Of a stretch of 64,000 nucleotides of DNA, positions 1 through 9,319 are shown piece by piece; the first letter of the stretch is position 1; each line of letters begins with the position of its first letter. The DNA comes from Clostridium tagluense (GTDB taxonomy: Bacteria; Bacillota; Clostridia; Clostridiales; Clostridiaceae): assembly GCF_003865095.1 (NCBI RefSeq), contig NZ_BHYK01000022.1:1-64000 (forward strand), given 5' to 3'. The position numbers and the translations under genes were made by a program. Below the pieces are notes generated by a model. It did not search any database. It was not told the DNA's origin and saw only the letters and a program-made list of their open reading frames with translations.

Positions 1-222
1 CATTGGAATTCGCAAACACAAGAAAAGGCTATTGGAGAATTTCCAACAGCCCAATTATGACTCGCTCATTAACAAATGATACTTTAAAGAGACGTAACTA
101 CATATTCTTTTCGGATTATTATAGCCACGTTAAACCGTAAACTAATGAAACGCCGTATACCGAACGGTACGTACGGTGTTGTGAAAGGGGCGAAACATTT
201 TAATTGTTAGCCTCTATTCGAT
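1..222 (+). mobile_element. 3' end of a group II intron
   Basis: The window opens inside a group II intron. Positions 3-140 encode the end of its reverse transcriptase/maturase. A domain V hairpin follows at about 150-181: arms GCCGTAT and TACGGTG, inner stem ACC/GGT, loop GAAC and an ACG bulge. A domain VI-like stem lies at about 186-216 (AGGGGC pairing GCCTCT, with an unpaired A near the branch position). The 3' boundary is placed at 222, after the terminal CGAT, matching the usual end of bacterial group II introns. The 3' exon starts three bases before the stop codon of the opposite-strand HesB-like gene. The intron class cannot be fixed from this fragment. Confidence 0.8.
3..140 (+). CDS. 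Group II intron reverse transcriptase/maturase, C-terminal fragment
   Basis: Frame 3 is open from the window edge to TAA at 138-140 and encodes 45 residues. It contains TRKGYWRISNSPI followed by a short basic tail, the characteristic C-terminal end of intron-encoded LtrA-like proteins. In the full protein this region supports splicing and reverse splicing of the intron RNA; the RT and maturase domains lie outside the window. The reading frame is intact where visible. It lies upstream of domain V, as expected for a domain IV-encoded ORF. Confidence 0.8.
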   Translation: MEFANTRKGYWRISNSPIMTRSLTNDTLKRRNYIFFSDYYSHVKP

Positions 223-225
223 TCT

Positions 226-585
226 CTAATGTGAACCACAATTTCCAGAGCAACCACTACAGGATGCACTATTAGACTTAGGACAATTTCTCTTGCTATC
301 TTTTGTAGAAACTGTTTTAACCCAAAATCTAGAATCACTATAGGCTATTGTGAGTTCCATAATGCTATCCAAGAGAGTTTCATCATATAATATGGGCAAA
401 TCATCAATATTATTCTTTATGTCTCCTGTTTTAAAATTGTCTAAGTAAATGTCAACTTTTGCTGATTTACAGCAACCACTTACGTACATAAATCTTACGC
501 TGGTATATTCATCCGTTTGCTTAAGCATTTCTATAAGCTTGCCGTGAGCATCTTTGGAAAGTTTGATTTTTAAAGTTTGATCCAT
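226..585 (-). CDS. HesB/IscA-like cysteine-rich small protein
   Basis: 119 residues. The first 90 resemble the HesB/IscA fold seen in clostridial HesB-like proteins: an N-terminal helix (KLSKDAHGKLIEML), then a strand ending in VSGCCKSAKVDIYLDN, where the CC pair sits at the usual A-type Fe-S carrier Cys position. The C-terminus adds a Cys-rich tail (NCPKSNSASCSGCSGNCGSH) that could bind a metal. An Fe-S or metal role is inferred; no partner is encoded nearby. A GGAGGTATT ribosome binding site supports the start. It lies 46 bp after pncB, so the two are probably co-transcribed. The group II intron ends 3 bp past its stop codon. A related-looking selenoprotein candidate lies at 32175-32465. 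Confidence 0.7.
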   Translation of the reverse strand: MDQTLKIKLSKDAHGKLIEMLKQTDEYTSVRFMYVSGCCKSAKVDIYLDNFKTGDIKNNIDDLPILYDETLLDSIMELTIAYSDSRFWVKTVSTKDSKRNCPKSNSASCSGCSGNCGSH

Positions 586-631
586 AATACCTCCTTGTAT
601 TCCTTTAGGCTAGATAATAAATTTATTCATA

Positions 632-2110
632 TTACTGCTCAAAGGTTTCGGAATAATAATTTAATAAGCCTTGCTTAAGGTTCCATAAATCCGAAGAAAG
701 ATCCACATAATAGGCATGAGGATTTTCAAATCTTAAAACTTCGCTCCATAATTTAGAAACTTCTTTAGCAGAAAATGCTTTTATATCCATAACAGACGGT
801 GATTCATAAATCGGCTGTCCATTTTCGAAAATCTTAACCATAAGATCTTTTATATAGAAATTTTTAATTTTTTTCTTTTTCCAAGTATATATAGAATTAA
901 ATATTTCAAGGGGTTTAGTTTCATCGATTTCCTCATTGTGTAAGGTAATTAAATCTGCAATAGCCTTGTGGGATGTTTTATCGAAAATTCTATATAATTT
1001 TTTGAAAGCGGGATTGGTGATTTTTTCTTCATTTTCACTAATCTTAATTTTTGGTATTATTTCTCCGTCGTTTTCCACAGCAACAAGTTTATAAACACCG
1101 CCAAATACTGGTTCTGATCTTGCAGTAATAAGTCTTTCACCTACACCAAAGCTATCAATTTGTGCCCCACTTTCCAAAACCCCTCTTATAATATATTCAT
1201 CAAGAGAATTGGAAATGGTGATTTTTACATCCTCATATCCAGCTTCATCTAACATTATTCTAACTTTTTTAGTTAGATAGGTAATATCACCGCTATCAAT
1301 TCGAACTGCTTTAGGTCTTTTTCCCATAGGTTTAAGTACTTCATTAAATACCTTTATGGCATTAGGAACACCAGAGAGTAGTACATTATAAGTATCTATA
1401 AGTAGTACACAGTTATCAGGGTAAGTTTCAGACCATGCTTTAAAGGAATCGTATTCATTATCAAAAAGTTGTACCCAACTATGGGCCATAGTACCAAGGG
1501 CTGGAATACCAAACATTTCTTCAGCTATAGTGCAGGCAGTACCAACACAACCACCAATAACAGCAGCACGAGCTCCATATATAGCACCATCATAACCTTG
1601 GGCACGTCTAGAACCAAATTCCATAACAGGTCTGCCTTTTGCGGCTCTACATATTCTACTTGCTTTAGTAGCTATTAAGGTTTGATGATTAATTGTGAGG
1701 AGTATCATTGTCTCAACGAATTGAGCCTGCATAACAGGTCCTTTAACTATAACTAAGGGTTCACCAGGAAAAACAGGATAACCTTCTGGCACTGCCCATA
1801 CATCACAGGAAAATTTGAAATCCTTTAGATAATCCATAAAATCATCTGAAAAAATATTTTTGCTTTTTAAATAGGATATATCATCATCTGAAAATTTTAA
1901 ATTTGAAAGATATTCAATTAATTGTTGTACCCCTGCCATTATACAATAGCCACCACCGTCAGGTACTCGTCTAAAAAACATATCAAAGTAAGCAATCTTA
2001 TCTTGAACATTATTATGAAGATAACCATTTCCCATAGTTAATTCATAAAAGTCTACGAGCATTGTTAAATTTCTTTCATTCTGCACATTAAAATCTTTTG
2101 AGTGTTTCAT
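632..2110 (-). CDS. pncB: Nicotinate phosphoribosyltransferase
   Basis: 492 residues, normal for the long Gram-positive PncB type. It forms nicotinate mononucleotide from nicotinate and PRPP, the first Preiss-Handler salvage step, in the cytoplasm. Visible family blocks: N-terminal LVDFYELTMGNGY, central MEFGSRRAQGYDGAIYGARAA with the active-site region, GTMAHSWVQLF, and IDSGDITYL in the phosphate-binding barrel. AAGGGGA upstream of ATG at 2110 supports the start. The HesB-like gene follows on the same strand. Together with nadABC at 27.7-30.8 kb it gives the cell both salvage and de novo routes to NAD. Confidence 0.95.
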   Translation of the reverse strand: MKHSKDFNVQNERNLTMLVDFYELTMGNGYLHNNVQDKIAYFDMFFRRVPDGGGYCIMAGVQQLIEYLSNLKFSDDDISYLKSKNIFSDDFMDYLKDFKFSCDVWAVPEGYPVFPGEPLVIVKGPVMQAQFVETMILLTINHQTLIATKASRICRAAKGRPVMEFGSRRAQGYDGAIYGARAAVIGGCVGTACTIAEEMFGIPALGTMAHSWVQLFDNEYDSFKAWSETYPDNCVLLIDTYNVLLSGVPNAIKVFNEVLKPMGKRPKAVRIDSGDITYLTKKVRIMLDEAGYEDVKITISNSLDEYIIRGVLESGAQIDSFGVGERLITARSEPVFGGVYKLVAVENDGEIIPKIKISENEEKITNPAFKKLYRIFDKTSHKAIADLITLHNEEIDETKPLEIFNSIYTWKKKKIKNFYIKDLMVKIFENGQPIYESPSVMDIKAFSAKEVSKLWSEVLRFENPHAYYVDLSSDLWNLKQGLLNYYSETFEQ

Positions 2111-2257
2111 AATTTTTTCCCCTTTGAAATTTAATAAAAGTATATAATGGAATTATAACATATTTATATTTTAATGTTTAAATAGGATTAATACAATAGT
2201 ATTTTGGGTATAAACATAATATATGACAATTGAATGAAGGTGGAGAACAAGCGTAAT

Positions 2258-4288
2258 ATGAATAATAAGGTGATTAAGAGTAAAATAAATTCAAATCTAA
2301 GTGAGCAACAAAGAGCAGCAGTTTTTTCAGATAATAGAAATTTACTAGTTACTGCAGGACCAGGATCCGGAAAAACCGTAGTTATAGTTAATAGAATTGT
2401 TCATTTAATAAATGAGCAAAATATTAAACCGAGTAATATTATCGTCATTACGTTTACAAGAGCTGCAGCTATTAATATGAAAAATAGATATATTGCTATC
2501 AATGGAAAAGAGAGAGTTCCGTTTTTTGGAACCTTTCATGGCTTGTTTTATAAGATCCTTAAAAATTATTATGGACAGATAAACATAATTAATACACTAG
2601 AGGTGTATAAGCTAATAAAAAATGTACTGATGTCCTATTTGGATGAGGTAAGCGATGAAAAAGTAAAGGAAGTCATAAATAATATTTCCGTATTTAAAAC
2701 AAGTGGAAAAATAATTGATGATTTTAATTCAAGCATTGATAAAGGAATATTTGTAGCAGCTTATAATATTTATGAACAGTATAGGAAAGAAAGAAATTTA
2801 TTTGATTTTGATGATCTCCAAATAGGATGTAGGGATTTATTTATAAAAAACTATACAATACTTAAGGGGTATAGAACTTTATTTAAGCATATTTTAGTTG
2901 ATGAATTTCAAGATTGTGATTCTATGCAAGTAGATATACTAAAACTATTAAATGAAGACAGTTCTATTTTTGCAGTAGGAGATGAGGATCAATGTATTTA
3001 TGGGTTCAGAGGCTCGAATCCTGAATGCATGGTGAAGTTTTCACAGCATTTTGAAGGGGGAGGCAAAGTTCCTCTTTCTACTAATTATAGATGTCCAAAG
3101 AACATAGTAGAAATATCTATGAATATTATAAAAAATAATAGCATGAGAAATGAAAAAACCATAGTAGCGTTTAAAGAGCAAGATGGTGGTATTGCAGTAC
3201 TTAATAATATAAATGAAAACTCTCAGGCAGAGGAAATCAGCAGCATTATTCAAAGTCGCCATGAAACACTGGATAAAAATTATAAAAATAATGCCATATT
3301 GTACAGAACAAATGTGGAGTGTAGAAGTTTAATAGATGTTTTTATAAAGAAGAGAATACCTTTTATGCTTTTAGATAAGGAATATGATTTCTTTCAACAT
3401 TTCATTTGTAAGGATATAATTGCATACTTAAAATTAAGTATTGATAAATCCGATAAAGAGAGCTTCCTTAGAATAATAAATAAACCTTTTAGATATGTAA
3501 GTAAATTAAATTTAGACAATTTAAGAAGAAATACTGTTAAAGAAGACTGTTTTGAAACTGTAAAGGATATTTCCGGCGTGCCAATCTTTCAAATGAAGAT
3601 GCTAGATAAATTAAAAAAAAGTATTCACATTTTAAATAAAATTTCTCTAAGAAGCGCTATAGACAATATAGTTTTAAGTATCGGCTATCATGACTATATT
3701 AGAGAGTATTGTACTAAGTTTAAGATAGATTTAGGTGAGATGGAGGATGTCATTGAAGAGTTTAGGCAATCCATAGATGGGTATAACTCTATAATAGCTT
3801 TTCTAGCTCATGTAGACCAGGTTAAAGAAGAAATTAGTAAGGGCAAGAAAAATACAAATGAGGATGCGGTAATACTTAGTACAATTCATGGCGTGAAGGG
3901 TATGGAGTTTAAAAATGTATACCTTATTAATTGTAATGAGGAGAATATACCACATGTAAATAGTATGGACAATAACATAGAAGAAGAAAGAAGATTGTTT
4001 TATGTAGGAATCACAAGAGCCATAGATAATGTTTGGTTATGCATTTGTAAAAGTGTGAAAGGAAAAGCCAAGGAAACCTCACGATTTGTTGTGGAATGCA
4101 ATATTATAGGGGGATTACCTACAGGGCTTCCTTTTAAGGAAGGGGACATTATACTACATAAAAATTTTGGCAAGGGAAAGGTAATTTCAATTACAAGTAA
4201 AGATTTAGATTTGAAATTTGAGGGTGGAATTACAAGAAAATTTGATGCGTCGGTATTGTATAATAACTCACTAATATCAAAAGTCTAG
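2258..4288 (+). CDS. UvrD/PcrA-family ATP-dependent DNA helicase
   Basis: 676 residues, superfamily 1A 3'-5' helicase. Motifs in order: Q-motif LSEQQRAAV, Walker A TAGPGSGKT, Ia ITFTRAAA, Walker B VDEFQDCD, III GDEDQCIYGFRGS, IV NYRCPKNI, V TIHGVKGMEFKNV, VI EEERRLFYVGITRA. The C-terminal segment (GDIILHKNFGKGKVISI) resembles the small RNA polymerase-interacting domain of PcrA. At under 700 residues it is a compact form; whether it is the main PcrA or a paralogue cannot be told here. An in-frame ATG at 2234 lacks a ribosome binding site, whereas AAGGTGGAG precedes ATG 2258, so 2258 is preferred. Confidence 0.88.
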   Translation: MNNKVIKSKINSNLSEQQRAAVFSDNRNLLVTAGPGSGKTVVIVNRIVHLINEQNIKPSNIIVITFTRAAAINMKNRYIAINGKERVPFFGTFHGLFYKILKNYYGQINIINTLEVYKLIKNVLMSYLDEVSDEKVKEVINNISVFKTSGKIIDDFNSSIDKGIFVAAYNIYEQYRKERNLFDFDDLQIGCRDLFIKNYTILKGYRTLFKHILVDEFQDCDSMQVDILKLLNEDSSIFAVGDEDQCIYGFRGSNPECMVKFSQHFEGGGKVPLSTNYRCPKNIVEISMNIIKNNSMRNEKTIVAFKEQDGGIAVLNNINENSQAEEISSIIQSRHETLDKNYKNNAILYRTNVECRSLIDVFIKKRIPFMLLDKEYDFFQHFICKDIIAYLKLSIDKSDKESFLRIINKPFRYVSKLNLDNLRRNTVKEDCFETVKDISGVPIFQMKMLDKLKKSIHILNKISLRSAIDNIVLSIGYHDYIREYCTKFKIDLGEMEDVIEEFRQSIDGYNSIIAFLAHVDQVKEEISKGKKNTNEDAVILSTIHGVKGMEFKNVYLINCNEENIPHVNSMDNNIEEERRLFYVGITRAIDNVWLCICKSVKGKAKETSRFVVECNIIGGLPTGLPFKEGDIILHKNFGKGKVISITSKDLDLKFEGGITRKFDASVLYNNSLISKV

Positions 4289-4381
4289 AAAAGAATTTGG
4301 GGTTAAATTATATGATTTATGTATTATATTATCTAGTTGCAAAGCAATTGAATAACACATATAATGTAATAGAGCGTAATA

Positions 4382-4410
4382 TTTAACATGGAACATCAAT
4401 ATGTTATACT
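4382..4410 (+). promoter_or_regulatory. Predicted sigma-A promoter
   Basis: TTTAAC (4382-4387), a 17-base spacer, then TATACT (4405-4410). It lies 31 bp upstream of the small gene at 4442 and ahead of its AAGGAGG ribosome binding site. Prediction only. Confidence 0.5.
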
Positions 4411-4441
4411 ATAAAAGGTAGTCCTATTAAGGAGGAATATA

Positions 4442-4741
4442 ATGGTTGCATTTAAGAAAATGTGGGAAGATGTACGATTAATTTTGTCAAATAAAGAATA
4501 CTCAGAAGTAGAAATTTTGGAGAGATTTAACTGTGGGTTTACAGTTAAAGAGCGAGATAATATTATTTTTATTACAAGAGATGACTTTGTGGATTTTTGG
4601 TGCAAGCTATTGTATTATAATGAGTTATCATTGGAGCAGGTTTTAAAAGAGGATAAATCAAAACCAAAATATATTTACACTATTATAAAACAATTACCTT
4701 ATATATCAGAAAACTCTGGAGTAATTAAGTTAATACAGTAG
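4442..4741 (+). CDS. Conserved-looking hypothetical protein, 99 aa
   Basis: A small soluble protein with no recognised motif. It begins MVAFKKMWEDVRLILSNKEY, has a predicted helix-strand pattern, two isolated cysteines (one in FNCGF, one in FWCKLLYY) and no signal peptide or membrane segment. AAGGAGGAATATA directly before ATG is a near-ideal ribosome binding site, and a consensus-like promoter lies just upstream, so it is very likely expressed as its own unit. A strong hairpin follows at 4780-4810. No function is assigned. Confidence 0.7.
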   Translation: MVAFKKMWEDVRLILSNKEYSEVEILERFNCGFTVKERDNIIFITRDDFVDFWCKLLYYNELSLEQVLKEDKSKPKYIYTIIKQLPYISENSGVIKLIQ

Positions 4742-4779
4742 TTTTGTTGAAAGTTGCTATATAATGTTATATAATTTTA

Positions 4780-4810
4780 ATAAGCTCATATTCTATGAAT
4801 ATGAGCTTAT
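4780..4810 (+). terminator. Stem-loop after the 99-aa gene
   Basis: A perfect 14-bp inverted repeat (ATAAGCTCATATTC, 3-base loop). The downstream sequence is AT-rich but lacks a long T run, so it may be a weak terminator or an mRNA-stabilising hairpin before the FtsA-like gene. Confidence 0.5.
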
Positions 4811-4847
4811 GTACATTAAAATAATTTTGTGAGGAAGAGGTATACAA

Positions 4848-6953
4848 ATGGAAATCACAAATGTTAACGCAGAGGATATTATATTTGCTTTAGATATAGG
4901 AACAAGATCTATCATAGGGACAGTGGGGGTAATAGCTGAGAAAAAATTTCAAGTTATTGCTGAAAGTTACATAGAACATGAAGAAAGGGCTATGATTGAT
5001 GGTCAAATTCATGATATTCAATTGGTAGCTAGTGGAGTAAAAAAAATAAAAAAAGAATTAGAGGGCAGTTTAAAGATTTCATTAACTAAGGTTGCTATTG
5101 CGGCTGCGGGAAGATTTTTAAGGACAACTGAAATAAAGTCTGAAATAGAAATTGAGGGCGATAATGAAATTGATAGAGAAGTCATTAGAAGTTTAGAGCT
5201 TACTGCAGTTAAAATGGCTGAGGATGAAGTTAATAAGTCCACACAAGGTAAACTTTATTGTGTAGGATATAGTGTGAAAAATTACTATTTAAATGGATAC
5301 ATAATCTCCAATCTAAACGCCCACAAAGGAGAGAAGATTGCAGTAGAAATAATTGCGACCTTCCTTCCACGCTCAGTGGTTGATAGTCTTTATGCTGTTA
5401 TGAATAAAGCTGGACTTGAAGTTGTAAGTTTAACCTTAGAGCCAATAGCTGCTATGGAAGCTGCAGTGCCACAGAATTTAAGATTATTAAATTTAGCCTT
5501 AGTGGATATTGGAGCAGGTACCTCGGATATTGCGATTAGTAGCAAGGACAGCATAAGTGCTTATGGTATGGTGCCTATTGCAGGAGATGAGATAACTGAA
5601 ATAATAGCGCAGGCTTATTTAGTTGATTTTAATACCGCTGAAATAATTAAAAAGCAGTGCAGTGGAAAAGACAAAATTCAATTTATAGATGTTTTAGGCT
5701 TTGAAAATGAAATAGAGCCAGAGGATGTATTGAAAATAATTAATCCTACAGTTACGAAGATTTCAGAAGAAATTGGGAATAAGATAATTGAATTAAATGG
5801 AGGAAAGGCTCCTAATGCAGTATTTCTAGTAGGTGGGGGAGCACATACACCTTTTATTAAAGAAAATATTGCTAAAATTTTAAATCTACCAATTCAAAGG
5901 GTTGCAATTAAAGGTCGGGATGCAGTAGTTGACTGTATATGTGATGGTAAGCTTGGAAGCATAGGAGTTACAGTTTTAGGCATTGCACTTATATCAATAA
6001 AGAAACTAGGTCATGATTTTGTTGACGTCACCATAAATGATAAGATTATAAGTCTATTTAATGCACATAAACATACGGTTATGGATGTAATGGTACAATC
6101 AGGCATAAACCCGAAAATATTGATTGGAAAAAATGGACGTAATATAAGATTTGTAGTTAATGAGATAAAACGAGTGGCCTTTGGAACTCTTGGCACGGGA
6201 GCAGAAATAAGGATAAACAGTATACCTAGTAATATTGATTCTGAGGTAAAAGAAGGCGATGTTATTGAAATTGATTTCTGTATTGATGGAAAAAATGCTG
6301 AGCCTAAAATTATAGATTTTGTGAAGAATATTCAAGCTGTGAGTTTTTATTTTGATGATATAATACAAAATATTGAGCCAGCAACATTTATTAATGGCGA
6401 AAGGTCGCGAATAAACGCTGTAATAAAAGAAGATGACGATGCTCGCATAGTGTTCCCTACTACAATACAGGAATACGCAAATTATTTCCCTGATATTGCA
6501 TGTGGTTCAACTTTTATAATGAATAATAAAGAGCTACAAAAGGATTATATTATAAAAGAAGGGGACAGAATATATAGTGTAATTGAAAAGGATGAAAGTA
6601 TTGTGGAAGATGTGGAAGAACAAGAGGTGAAACAAGCTGATATACCCTTCGAAATTCACAAGGAAATAGAAAATAAGGAGTCCATAGCTAATGAGAAGCA
6701 GGCTAACATAGAAATTGTACATACTAAATTAGAAAGCGGAGTGCCAAGTGTTATTGTTGAAGTTAATAAAAAAAACATTACCCTTAAAAATAAAGAAAAA
6801 TACATATTTCTTGATATATTTGATTATGTAGAATTCGATTTATCTATTTCAAAGGGAAACTTAATACTGACACTCAATGGAAGCAAAGCTAGTTATTACG
6901 AGACGCTAAATAATGGAGATGTAATTCAAATGTATTGGGAAAAACAGCATTAG
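4848..6953 (+). CDS. FtsA-like actin-fold ATPase with long C-terminal extension
   Basis: 701 residues, against about 420 for canonical FtsA. Residues 10-380 carry the actin/HSP70-type nucleotide fold: phosphate 1 ALDIGTRSIIGTV, an SHS2/1C-like insert, phosphate 2 ALVDIGAGTSDIAIS and adenosine motif FLVGGGAHTPF. The remaining ~320 residues are not a standard FtsA tail. They contain an acidic stretch (EKDESIVEDVEEQEVKQ) and end in a small beta-rich domain (YIFLDIFDYVEFDLS). No C-terminal amphipathic membrane helix is evident. A role in division or envelope assembly follows from the family; the exact role is unknown. GAGGAAGAGG precedes the ATG. No ftsZ or mur genes are adjacent, so it is probably a paralogue of the cluster-encoded FtsA. 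Confidence 0.75.
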   Translation: MEITNVNAEDIIFALDIGTRSIIGTVGVIAEKKFQVIAESYIEHEERAMIDGQIHDIQLVASGVKKIKKELEGSLKISLTKVAIAAAGRFLRTTEIKSEIEIEGDNEIDREVIRSLELTAVKMAEDEVNKSTQGKLYCVGYSVKNYYLNGYIISNLNAHKGEKIAVEIIATFLPRSVVDSLYAVMNKAGLEVVSLTLEPIAAMEAAVPQNLRLLNLALVDIGAGTSDIAISSKDSISAYGMVPIAGDEITEIIAQAYLVDFNTAEIIKKQCSGKDKIQFIDVLGFENEIEPEDVLKIINPTVTKISEEIGNKIIELNGGKAPNAVFLVGGGAHTPFIKENIAKILNLPIQRVAIKGRDAVVDCICDGKLGSIGVTVLGIALISIKKLGHDFVDVTINDKIISLFNAHKHTVMDVMVQSGINPKILIGKNGRNIRFVVNEIKRVAFGTLGTGAEIRINSIPSNIDSEVKEGDVIEIDFCIDGKNAEPKIIDFVKNIQAVSFYFDDIIQNIEPATFINGERSRINAVIKEDDDARIVFPTTIQEYANYFPDIACGSTFIMNNKELQKDYIIKEGDRIYSVIEKDESIVEDVEEQEVKQADIPFEIHKEIENKESIANEKQANIEIVHTKLESGVPSVIVEVNKKNITLKNKEKYIFLDIFDYVEFDLSISKGNLILTLNGSKASYYETLNNGDVIQMYWEKQH

Positions 6954-7016
6954 TACATCCTAAATAAAATAAATTACTTGTTTTGAAAGTGACTAACAAT
7001 TAAAGAGGTGTAATTA

Positions 7017-8189
7017 TTGAATTTTTTAGATAGGGCAAAAAGTATTGAAAGTGAGTTAATAGAAATAAGGCGTGATCTTCATGAAAACCCAGAACTAGGC
7101 TTTAATTTATTTAGAACATCTCAAAAGGTAAAAGACTTTTTATCAGTAGAGGGAATTGAATTTTATGAAGTAGCTGGAACAGGAATTTGTGCTATTATTC
7201 GCGGCAAGGGTGGAAAAACCATTGCGCTAAGGGCGGATATGGATGCACTTCCTCTAGAGGATAAGAAAATATGCAGTTACGCATCAAAAACTTTAGGTAA
7301 AATGCATGCTTGTGGGCATGATGCTCATACCACCATACTTTTAGGAACAGCAAAAATATTAAATAGCATGAAAGATGAAATCCGAGGCAATGTTAAATTG
7401 TTTTTTGAACCAGCAGAAGAAACTACTGGTGGTGCGCCTTTAATGATTAAAGAGGGAGTGCTAGAGCATCCTAGCGTAGATGCTGTTATTGGGCTTCATG
7501 TAGAAGAGTGGCTAGAAGCTGGGACTGTTGGTATAAAAAGAGGTGATGCCTATGCAGCATCAAATCCATTTACTATAAAAATAATAGGTAAAGGAGGACA
7601 TGGTGCAAGTCCACATATGACTATTGATCCTATTGTAATAGCTAGCAATGTTATTATTTCTCTTCAAAATATTGTAAGTCGAGAAATTCCACCCACAGAT
7701 GCAGCCGTTATAACTATAGGATCCATTCATGGAGGCACAGCTCAAAATATTATACCAGAAGAAGTGACAATATCAGGGATTATTAGAACTATGAAAAGTG
7801 AACATAGAGAATATATAAAAAAAAGATTAGTCCAGGTAGTAGAGGGCATTGTGCACTCTATGAGAGGCAAATGTGAAATTGATATAGAGGAAAGCTACCC
7901 TTGTCTTTATAATAACGATAAACTAGCGGAGATGTTTGAAAAAAAAGCAAGTGAATTAATTGGTGAGGACAATGTTTATAAATTAGATAAGCCTACTATG
8001 GGAGTGGAAAGTTTTGCTTATTTCTCAATGGAAAGACCATCACTATTTTATTTTCTAGGAAGTGGAAACGCAGAAAAAGGTATAGTAAATCCGGCTCATG
8101 GAAGTTTATTTGACATAGATGAGAGTTGTATAAAAGTAGGTGTAGCTATGCAATGTAAACTCGCTTACGAATTTTTATTGAATTCATAA
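7017..8189 (+). CDS. M20-family amidohydrolase (N-acyl amino acid / hippurate hydrolase type)
   Basis: 390 residues, cytosolic metallopeptidase-fold enzyme that removes an acyl group from an N-acylated amino acid or similar amide. Family signatures: IRRDLHENPELGF at the N-terminus, ALRADMDALPLED, metal site MHACGHDAHTTILLG, catalytic EPAEETTGGAP, LHVEEWLEAGTVG, and PAHGSLFDID near the end. The lid/dimerisation domain (SNPFTIKIIGKGGHGASPH) is present. Start is TTG at 7017 with AAAGAGGTG 7 bases upstream; no ATG fits. The substrate cannot be inferred from context. Confidence 0.88.
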   Translation: MNFLDRAKSIESELIEIRRDLHENPELGFNLFRTSQKVKDFLSVEGIEFYEVAGTGICAIIRGKGGKTIALRADMDALPLEDKKICSYASKTLGKMHACGHDAHTTILLGTAKILNSMKDEIRGNVKLFFEPAEETTGGAPLMIKEGVLEHPSVDAVIGLHVEEWLEAGTVGIKRGDAYAASNPFTIKIIGKGGHGASPHMTIDPIVIASNVIISLQNIVSREIPPTDAAVITIGSIHGGTAQNIIPEEVTISGIIRTMKSEHREYIKKRLVQVVEGIVHSMRGKCEIDIEESYPCLYNNDKLAEMFEKKASELIGEDNVYKLDKPTMGVESFAYFSMERPSLFYFLGSGNAEKGIVNPAHGSLFDIDESCIKVGVAMQCKLAYEFLLNS

Positions 8190-8324
8190 CCCATATTAGT
8201 ATATAATTGATGCTTGATGTGTTTTTTAAAAAGTGTAAGTTGATTTATTACAAAATAAATTAGATTATCTGAGGATTCGTCATTATATAAAAGAACAAGA
8301 GATAGAAGAATTAGGAGGATATGG

Positions 8325-9278
8325 ATGAGGATAGAAATTGGAGCAAATGAAGCAGGACAAAGAACAGATAAATTTATGAGAAAAGTACTTGGTGATGTAC
8401 CACTTAGCAAAATATATAAAGCATTTAGAAAAGGTGATATTAGGGTCAATGGTAGCAAAATAAAGGAAAAACATTCACTAGTAGAAGGTGATATTGTTGA
8501 AACAAAATATATTACCAGTGAGTTTAAAAAGGAAGAGTTTAAAAGAATTGATAATAATTTGAAAATAACTTTTGAGGATTCAAATATATTAATGGTGGAA
8601 AAATGGCCAGGTGTTTTAGTTCATTCTGATAAAGTGGGCGGCGAAGCTACTTTAATAGATTATGTGCTTTCTTATTTATTTGATAAGGGAGATTACAGAC
8701 CAGAAAATGAAATAACCTTTACCCCAGCACCATGTAATAGACTAGATAGAAATACTTCAGGTATAGTTATCTTTGGTAAGAATTTCAAATCTCTTAAACT
8801 TTTGAATGAAATGATAAGAGAGCGAAACGTTGAGAAATTTTATATGGCACTAGTAAGTAATAGGATTAAAGATGGAGTTTACGAAGGATATATACGTAAA
8901 GATGAAGATGCAAATATATCACAGGTATTTGACACTCAAATGCCAAATACAAAAAAAATAGCAATGGAAGTTAAAACTTTGCAAAGTTGTGGTACATTCT
9001 CTTTAATAGATATTAATCTTTTAACAGGAAGAAGCCATCAGCTTCGCGCACATTTAAGCCATTTAGGAAATGCAATTGTTGGTGATTCAAAATACGGAGA
9101 TAAAAAAATGAATAGTTTTTTCAATAATAAATATGGTTTAGATTATCAATTTCTATATGCATATAAGGCAACATTTAAGAATTGCCCAGAAGAACTATCT
9201 TATATGGAGAACAAAACTATTGCAGAAAGTTTACCACCAGTATTAAAAAAGATTAAAAAAGACGTATTTAAATTTTAG
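8325..9278 (+). CDS. RluA-family 23S rRNA pseudouridine synthase
   Basis: 317 residues. An N-terminal S4 RNA-binding domain (about 10-75, DVPLSKIYKAFRKGDIRVNG) precedes the RluA catalytic domain. The active-site block CNRLDRNTSGIVIFG holds the catalytic Asp that isomerises uridine, and GRSHQLRAHLSHLGNAIVGD is the second family block. Length and domain order fit RluC/RluD, but which rRNA position is modified cannot be decided. AGGAGGAT lies 6 bases before ATG 8325. The flippase gene starts 42 bp downstream, so co-transcription is likely. Confidence 0.9.
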   Translation: MRIEIGANEAGQRTDKFMRKVLGDVPLSKIYKAFRKGDIRVNGSKIKEKHSLVEGDIVETKYITSEFKKEEFKRIDNNLKITFEDSNILMVEKWPGVLVHSDKVGGEATLIDYVLSYLFDKGDYRPENEITFTPAPCNRLDRNTSGIVIFGKNFKSLKLLNEMIRERNVEKFYMALVSNRIKDGVYEGYIRKDEDANISQVFDTQMPNTKKIAMEVKTLQSCGTFSLIDINLLTGRSHQLRAHLSHLGNAIVGDSKYGDKKMNSFFNNKYGLDYQFLYAYKATFKNCPEELSYMENKTIAESLPPVLKKIKKDVFKF

Positions 9279-9319
9279 AGGGTGTTTAGACACATTACAG
9301 CACCGAAGGTGATGATTTA

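Noticed and set aside
1469-1678. Open frame on the plus strand inside pncB
   Set aside because: Antisense shadow of a well-supported gene; low-complexity Ser/Thr-rich translation and no ribosome binding site.
2234-2257. Upstream ATG for the UvrD-type helicase
   Set aside because: No ribosome binding site before it; the good site lies between it and ATG 2258.
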